17,589 nt of DNA from JBBIRT01 sp037441725 (GTDB taxonomy: Bacteria > Desulfobacterota > BSN033 > UBA1163): positions 1-17,589 of the forward strand of contig JBBIRT010000068.1 of the NCBI GenBank assembly GCA_037441725.1, written 5' to 3'. Positions 13,576 through 17,589 of this stretch are shown piece by piece. Under the pieces are notes generated by a model, which saw only the letters and a list, made by a program, of their open reading frames with translations, was not told the DNA's origin and did no database searches. Position 1 is the stretch's first letter. The number at the start of each line of letters is the position of its first letter. The position numbers were made by a program, and so were the translations under genes.

Positions 13576-14301
13576 ATGGCTGAAAGAGATCCCATTGATC
13601 TGATTAAAGATCAATTGAACCGAGTGGACCAGATAGCAGGCCTGGACGCTGATCATAAAGATTTTCAACATTGGCATCAAGAAACGAAAATGATCTTAGA
13701 GAAGATATTTGGTCAAAGATCGATTCGTTATCAAAACTTCTTAGCCCTCCGATTCCGGGAGATGAGCGTCAAAGGTTTTGCATCGGCGGAGATCGATAAG
13801 ATCAATGCTGCTCGATATAAGAAGGATCTCGAACAGGTAAAGCATATTCTTCATTCAGCGATAAAAGAATTGACCTTGGATCGAACCCTTTTTAAAAAAA
13901 TTCAGACTACACCGAAGACCGTAGAGGTCTCCCTTAAAGGAGAATATTATCTTTCTTCAGGAATTGAGGAGCCTGATTTAATTCAGGCGGTCCAAAACGC
14001 CTGTGAAGGGAGCGACTTGACTCCCATGATTCATCTTGAAGCTTCTAAGAGAAGAGATTCCCTTCAACAACGAATGGAGCAGATCAAACGCTCCAAATTT
14101 GGGATCTATGATCTTTCCGCCTTAAAAATCGAGACATTCCTTGAATTAGGCATGGCTCTGGGTTTAGGCAAGGAAGTTATCATTATCTATCAAAAGGGTG
14201 TACCACTCCCAGAGATGATCAAATCTTACGATCCCATTGAATATCAAACTCTATCTGAGCTCACGGAAAAGTTAAGAAATTTTCTTCATAGATCTTCCTG
14301 A
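13576..14301 (+). CDS. Unknown protein with a TIR / nucleoside-deoxyribosyltransferase-like C-terminal half
   Basis: A 241-residue protein with no signal peptide or membrane segment. The N-terminal half (1 to about 100) is helical and charged, with DFQHWHQETKMILEKIFG (29-46) and YQNFLALRF (52-60). The C-terminal half (about 115-235) reads as an alternating alpha/beta fold: FGIYDLS (175-181), then FLELGMALGLGKEVIIIYQK (188-207), then a short helix and LTEKLRNFL. A hydrophobic strand, Asp-Leu-Ser, then Glu in an (F/Y)xELGxALGxGK helix is the arrangement of TIR-like and nucleoside 2-deoxyribosyltransferase-like proteins, where that Glu (here Glu190) is catalytic. Enzymatic function is inferred, not shown. 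ATG 13576 is preferred over GTG 13489 because a promoter lies within the upstream extension. No partner defence gene is adjacent. Confidence 0.65.
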   Translation: MAERDPIDLIKDQLNRVDQIAGLDADHKDFQHWHQETKMILEKIFGQRSIRYQNFLALRFREMSVKGFASAEIDKINAARYKKDLEQVKHILHSAIKELTLDRTLFKKIQTTPKTVEVSLKGEYYLSSGIEEPDLIQAVQNACEGSDLTPMIHLEASKRRDSLQQRMEQIKRSKFGIYDLSALKIETFLELGMALGLGKEVIIIYQKGVPLPEMIKSYDPIEYQTLSELTEKLRNFLHRSS

Positions 14302-14307
14302 AAAAGG

Positions 14308-14336
14308 CTGACAAAAAATTTCTCTTATGTTATAAA
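14308..14336 (+). promoter_or_regulatory. Predicted promoter of the Mo-hydroxylase operon
   Basis: CTGACA (14308-14313), 17 bases, TATAAA (14331-14336). Predicted start near 14343, 23 bases before the CoxG-like ATG. Confidence 0.5.
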
Positions 14337-14365
14337 CCTAACCAATGATAAGGGGGTAAGCCAAT

Positions 14366-14821
14366 ATGCTCATGGAGGGAAAATTTATCCTAAAGGCACC
14401 CATTCAAAAGATTTGGGATACCTTAATGGAACCTGAGACCTTGCTTTCCTGCATCCCTGGTGCGGAAAAGATAGAGCGGATAGATGAAAAGACTTATGAT
14501 TGTGTGGTCAAACAGAAGATCGGACCCATTTCAGTGAGATTCAAATTTAAAAGTACCATTACTAAGATGGAGTCTCCAAGCCATCTTGAAGTAGAGGGAG
14601 AAGGGGAGGATATTGCGAAGGCAGGCCATTTTGTTCAAAAGAGTGTGGTGGATTTAAGGGAAGTTTCACCCAATGAGGTAGAAATTTCTTATCGTACGGA
14701 TGCCACCATTGTGGGAAAGTTAGCCATGTTTGGAGATCGGATGATCAGGGCCAAAGCCAAGAAAGTGGAAGAAGAGTTTACTCAGGCTTTACAAGAAAGG
14801 CTCAAATTGTCTTTGGGATAG
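14366..14821 (+). CDS. CoxG-like SRPBCC protein
   Basis: A 151-residue protein of the CoxG family: EGKFILKAPIQKIWDTLMEP at the start, IPGAEKIERIDEKTYDCVVK, KIGPISVRFKFK, and the C-terminal AKKVEEEFTQALQERL helix. In carboxydotrophs CoxG is linked to membrane recruitment of CO dehydrogenase; relatives occur beside many other molybdenum hydroxylases. Here it is the first gene of an operon with FAD, Fe-S and Mo subunits, so it probably assists that enzyme. GGGGG (14352-14356) lies nine bases upstream; ATG 14372 is an alternative start. Confidence 0.85.
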   Translation: MLMEGKFILKAPIQKIWDTLMEPETLLSCIPGAEKIERIDEKTYDCVVKQKIGPISVRFKFKSTITKMESPSHLEVEGEGEDIAKAGHFVQKSVVDLREVSPNEVEISYRTDATIVGKLAMFGDRMIRAKAKKVEEEFTQALQERLKLSLG

Positions 14822-14856
14822 GGTTCATTTCCTAACGAAGAGAAGGGAGTTTAGAG

Positions 14857-15729
14857 ATGAAAGATTTTGAATATTTTGCACCCAAAACGGTAGAAGAATC
14901 TCTCTCCTTACTTTCTCAATATAAGGGAGAGGCAAAGGTGATCGCTGGAGGCCAGTCGATGCTGGTGATGATGAGGCAGGGACTATTGGCTCCAGAATAT
15001 GTGATCGACATCAAAGGGGTCAATGAATTGGACTATTTGACCTTTGATGAGAGAGAGGGATTAAGAATGGGGGCCCTGACCACGCATCGGACCATAGAGA
15101 AATCTCCGATTATTCAGAGGCACTTTGAGGTACTCAGTGAGATGGAGAAGAATCTGGCAACCATTCAGACCCGAAATTGGGGAACGATAGGAGGAAACCT
15201 TTGTCATGGGGATCCGGCAGGAGACCCTGCCGCAGTTTTAATTGCCCTTAGGGCTCAGCTAAAGCTTAAAAGTCTCTCCGGAGAAAAGGTGGTTTTCATG
15301 GAGGATTTTTCAAAAGACATCTTAGAGGTTGATCTTGAACCAGAGGAGATGCTTGTTGAGATCCAGATTCCTATTCAGCCTCCTCGCACAGGCGTGGCTC
15401 ATGAGAAGCTAATGGTAATGCAGGGAGATGCGGGCATTGTGGGTGCAGCCGTTTCCATTACCTTAAGGCCTGAGGAGGGTGTTTGTGAAGATGCAAGAAT
15501 CGTAATCAGCAATGCAGCCTCAACGCCATTGAGGGTTCGGGCTGCTGAAGAGAGGTTGATCGGAAAGGTGATTGACGACCAATTCATCGTAGAAGCAGGA
15601 GAGGTGGCTTCCTCAGAATCGGATCCTCCTTCAGATGTGCATGCTTCTTCAGATTATCGGAGGGAGATGGTGAAGGTTTTTGTAAGGAGGGCAGCTAAGA
15701 AAGCTTTGGAGAGAGCTAAAAAAGGATGA
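14857..15729 (+). CDS. Molybdenum hydroxylase FAD-binding (medium) subunit
   Basis: The electron-transfer subunit of a xanthine dehydrogenase-family enzyme, passing electrons from the Fe-S clusters to an acceptor through FAD. The 290-residue protein has the two FAD signatures AGGQS (30-34) and TIGGN (110-114), and the C-terminal CO-dehydrogenase flavoprotein domain (about 185-288). At 290 residues it lacks the extra 4Fe-4S insertion of the 4-hydroxybenzoyl-CoA reductase beta subunit. GGGAG (14845-14849) is seven bases upstream. It lies 35 bases after the CoxG-like gene and 21 before the Fe-S subunit. Confidence 0.92.
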   Translation: MKDFEYFAPKTVEESLSLLSQYKGEAKVIAGGQSMLVMMRQGLLAPEYVIDIKGVNELDYLTFDEREGLRMGALTTHRTIEKSPIIQRHFEVLSEMEKNLATIQTRNWGTIGGNLCHGDPAGDPAAVLIALRAQLKLKSLSGEKVVFMEDFSKDILEVDLEPEEMLVEIQIPIQPPRTGVAHEKLMVMQGDAGIVGAAVSITLRPEEGVCEDARIVISNAASTPLRVRAAEERLIGKVIDDQFIVEAGEVASSESDPPSDVHASSDYRREMVKVFVRRAAKKALERAKKG

Positions 15730-15750
15730 AGGGTTAGGAGGGGGAATAGA

Positions 15751-16236
15751 ATGAAGGGAGAACTGAAAGAACTTAAGATAAAGGTAAACGGGAGACCTTA
15801 TGAATTGAAAGTAAAGCCAAAATCCTTACTGAGTGATATCATCAGAAATGAACTAAAGCTGACAGGTACCAAAAGGGGTTGTCTGGATAGCACCTGCGGG
15901 GTCTGCACCGTGATTCTCGATGGAAAAGCCGTTCGTTCCTGTTCGATATTGGCTTTACAGGCCAATGGTCATGAGGTCACCACCATTGAAGGACTGGCTG
16001 ATGGAGATAAACTTCATCCAATTCAGGAGGCCTTTGTCAATCATGGGGCCATAGAGTGTGGATTCTGTATTCCAGGGAGGGTCATGATGGCCAAGGCCTT
16101 ACTTGATGAGAATCCCAATCCGACTCGAGAAGAGGTGAGGTTGGCCATGCATGGGGTTCTCTGTGCAGACGTGGGTTATGTCAAACAGATTGAGGCGGTG
16201 GAAATCGCAGCAGAGAAAATGCGAGGGGGTGAATAG
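15751..16236 (+). CDS. Molybdenum hydroxylase [2Fe-2S] (small) subunit with a non-canonical cluster ligand
   Basis: A 161-residue electron-transfer subunit with two [2Fe-2S] domains. The plant-ferredoxin-type site is complete: Cys44, Cys49, Cys52, Cys64 (GCLDSTCGVC, then SC). In the helical domain Cys103 and Cys106 (ECGFCIPG) and Cys138 are present, but the usual CRCTGY is CADVGY, so the fourth ligand is Asp140 instead of Cys. The usual Gln before CGFC is Glu102. Asp can ligate Fe-S clusters, so the Mo-proximal cluster may still form with altered potential, or be missing. AGGAGG (15736-15741) is nine bases upstream. It is followed by the large subunit after three bases. Confidence 0.92.
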   Translation: MKGELKELKIKVNGRPYELKVKPKSLLSDIIRNELKLTGTKRGCLDSTCGVCTVILDGKAVRSCSILALQANGHEVTTIEGLADGDKLHPIQEAFVNHGAIECGFCIPGRVMMAKALLDENPNPTREEVRLAMHGVLCADVGYVKQIEAVEIAAEKMRGGE

Positions 16237-16239
16237 GAG

Positions 16240-17589
16240 ATGGTTGAAAAAAGACGGACGAGGGCAAAGGCATCGATTGCATTGAAAGAAGAGGGTTATT
16301 CCATTATCGGGAAGGCCATGCCCCGAGTGGATGCAAGAGCAAAGGTGACCGGAGAGGCAAAGTATGCAGCAGATATTGAAATGGCCAATATGTTATGGGG
16401 AGCCATTAAGAGAAGTCCTTATCCCCATGCCCGGATTCTAAATATTGATACCAGCAAGGCAGAGAGATTACCAGGAGTCAAAGCGGTCATCACCGGAAGA
16501 GACTTTGGTGGTTTCAAATGGGGCTGGAGCCGAGAGACCCGTGATGAAGAACCCTTAGCCGTGAATAAAGTCCGATACCTTTACGAAGGGGTGGCTGCTG
16601 TGGCTGCAATTGATGAAGACATTGCCGAGGAGGCCTGTAATCTCATCGAAGTGGAATATGAACCTCTCCCTGGAGTCTTCGATCCTTTTGAAGCGATGAA
16701 AGAAGGAGCGCCGTTGGTCCATGAGGATAAGCCTGGCAACATCTGTGTGGAGTACCACTGGAATTTTGGCGATGTGGAGAAGGCCTTCTCCGAATCGTAT
16801 CTTGTTCGGGAAGATACGTTTCAAACCCCTCGGATGGCTAAAGGATATATTGAACCCCCAGCGATTGTGGCTTATTGGCCTGATTCAGACCATCTGGTTG
16901 TGCATGCCGCCAAAGGAAGTCCCTATTTCCCCTACCGAATTCTATCGAGTTGTTTTCAATTGCCTCTAAGTCATGTTCGAATCATCCAACCTTTTGTTGG
17001 AGCTGACTTTGGAGGAACAAAGAATGATATGGTCAATGGTGATTTTTCTGCAGCGATGTTAGCCAAAAAGACTGGAAGACCTGTAAAGATTGTCTATACG
17101 CAGTTTGATGAATTGACGGTCTGTTTGAGAAGGCATCCGATGTGGATTACTATTAAGACAGGGGTCACTAAAGAGGGAAAATTGAAAGCGATTCAAACCA
17201 AAGTGATTTCCGATGGAGGGGCTTATACCCGTATGAGTCCTCTCAGCAATTACCTTACAGGTTGTTGCATGACCCTACCGTATCATTTGGAGAACTTTAA
17301 AACAGATGTCTATTGTTATTTTACAAACAATCCAAGCTCTGCAGCCATGAGAGGCCATGGGATCTACCATACTCGTTTTGCAGGTGATGTCCAGTTGGAT
17401 ATGATTGCTGAAGAGTTAGGGATTGACCCAGTCGAGATCAGATTGAGGAATGCCATAAAAAACCCGAAGCCTGGAAAGGTTTACCAAACCATCAATGAGT
17501 TGACCGTTGCCACCTGTGGGGATCATCATTGTATCGAAAAAGCGCCTCAACCCATCCAGTGGAAGCAAAGCAGGAATGGCAAGAATGTG
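16240..17589 (+). CDS. Molybdenum hydroxylase molybdopterin-binding (large) subunit, partial at the 3' end
   Basis: Open from ATG 16240 to the window end (450 codons); the C-terminal half with the catalytic Glu is outside. The protein starts MVEKRRTRAK and continues with GKAMPRVDARAKVTGEAKYA, the domain-1 signature of xanthine dehydrogenase/CO dehydrogenase large subunits, then LPGVKAVITGRD, EVEYEPLP and IEPPAIVAYW. The loop usually read as VGGGFGGK is VGADFGGTKND, and the (M/Y)RGFG loop is AMRGHGIYH. No AYxCSFR motif is present, so it is not a form I CO dehydrogenase; the substrate is unknown. GAGGGGG (16223-16229) is ten bases upstream; AGGAG directly abuts the ATG. Confidence 0.88.
   Translation, partial: MVEKRRTRAKASIALKEEGYSIIGKAMPRVDARAKVTGEAKYAADIEMANMLWGAIKRSPYPHARILNIDTSKAERLPGVKAVITGRDFGGFKWGWSRETRDEEPLAVNKVRYLYEGVAAVAAIDEDIAEEACNLIEVEYEPLPGVFDPFEAMKEGAPLVHEDKPGNICVEYHWNFGDVEKAFSESYLVREDTFQTPRMAKGYIEPPAIVAYWPDSDHLVVHAAKGSPYFPYRILSSCFQLPLSHVRIIQPFVGADFGGTKNDMVNGDFSAAMLAKKTGRPVKIVYTQFDELTVCLRRHPMWITIKTGVTKEGKLKAIQTKVISDGGAYTRMSPLSNYLTGCCMTLPYHLENFKTDVYCYFTNNPSSAAMRGHGIYHTRFAGDVQLDMIAEELGIDPVEIRLRNAIKNPKPGKVYQTINELTVATCGDHHCIEKAPQPIQWKQSRNGKNV

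Noticed and set aside
14857..17589. Aerobic CO dehydrogenase (coxMSL) or 4-hydroxybenzoyl-CoA reductase
   Set aside because: The large subunit lacks the AYxCSFR loop of form I CO dehydrogenase, and the FAD subunit lacks the 4Fe-4S insertion typical of the reductase; no specific substrate can be named.
1..17589. CRISPR arrays, tRNA or rRNA genes, complete insertion sequences
   Set aside because: No regularly spaced repeats, no cloverleaf or rRNA segments and no transposase motifs were seen on either strand by eye.

Overview
The window looks like part of a chromosome contig from a Gram-negative, probably anaerobic bacterium, most likely Desulfobacterota (Deltaproteobacteria) or a close neighbour. 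This is inferred from the mix of genes: an RpoH heat-shock sigma factor under a CIRCE operator, DUF502 and DUF1844 proteins, FmdB, a TrpB2-type tryptophan synthase beta chain, and a molybdenum hydroxylase operon with a CoxG-like gene. Base composition is moderate, with AT-rich intergenic promoters. A run of Ns (3638-3706) marks it as a draft assembly, probably metagenomic.

Layout. (1) 1-5777, all plus strand: purB, ftsH (interrupted by an in-frame TGA), a DUF502 membrane protein (crossed by the N gap), a small one-helix membrane protein and glycogen synthase glgA. purB, ftsH and DUF502 are packed with overlapping stops and starts. (2) 5807-8733, plus strand: an exported two-domain rhodanese, a roughly 300-base intergenic region, trpB2, and a small four-cysteine protein behind a nested hairpin. 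(3) 8840-13270, a stress and quality-control block: a Do/HtrA periplasmic protease (plus), a convergent DUF1844 gene (minus) and, divergent from it, rpoH-fmdB (plus). rpoH has a consensus promoter overlapped by a perfect CIRCE site. coaBC (minus) converges on fmdB with overlapping stops. (4) 13271-14301: a palindromic element flanked by a 9-bp direct repeat, then an unrecognised gene whose C-terminal half resembles TIR/nucleoside-deoxyribosyltransferase-like folds. (5) 14308-17589: a promoter followed by a CoxG-like gene and the FAD, [2Fe-2S] and (partial) molybdopterin subunits of a xanthine dehydrogenase-family enzyme of unknown substrate.

How the genes relate. Envelope and heat-shock proteostasis is the clearest theme (FtsH, HtrA, RpoH, HrcA/CIRCE). 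RpoH appears to be repressed by HrcA, giving a two-tier heat-shock cascade. The Mo-hydroxylase operon is a separate catabolic or redox unit; its small subunit lacks one of the eight canonical cluster cysteines.

Most interesting signals: the palindromic MITE-like element with an apparent target-site duplication, with relatives upstream of purB and trpB2; a near-identical promoter block shared by trpB2 and the TIR-like gene; the Cys-to-Asp change in the Fe-S subunit; the CIRCE-controlled rpoH; and the stop codon inside ftsH. No tRNA, rRNA, CRISPR array, complete insertion sequence or convincing intrinsic terminator was seen.
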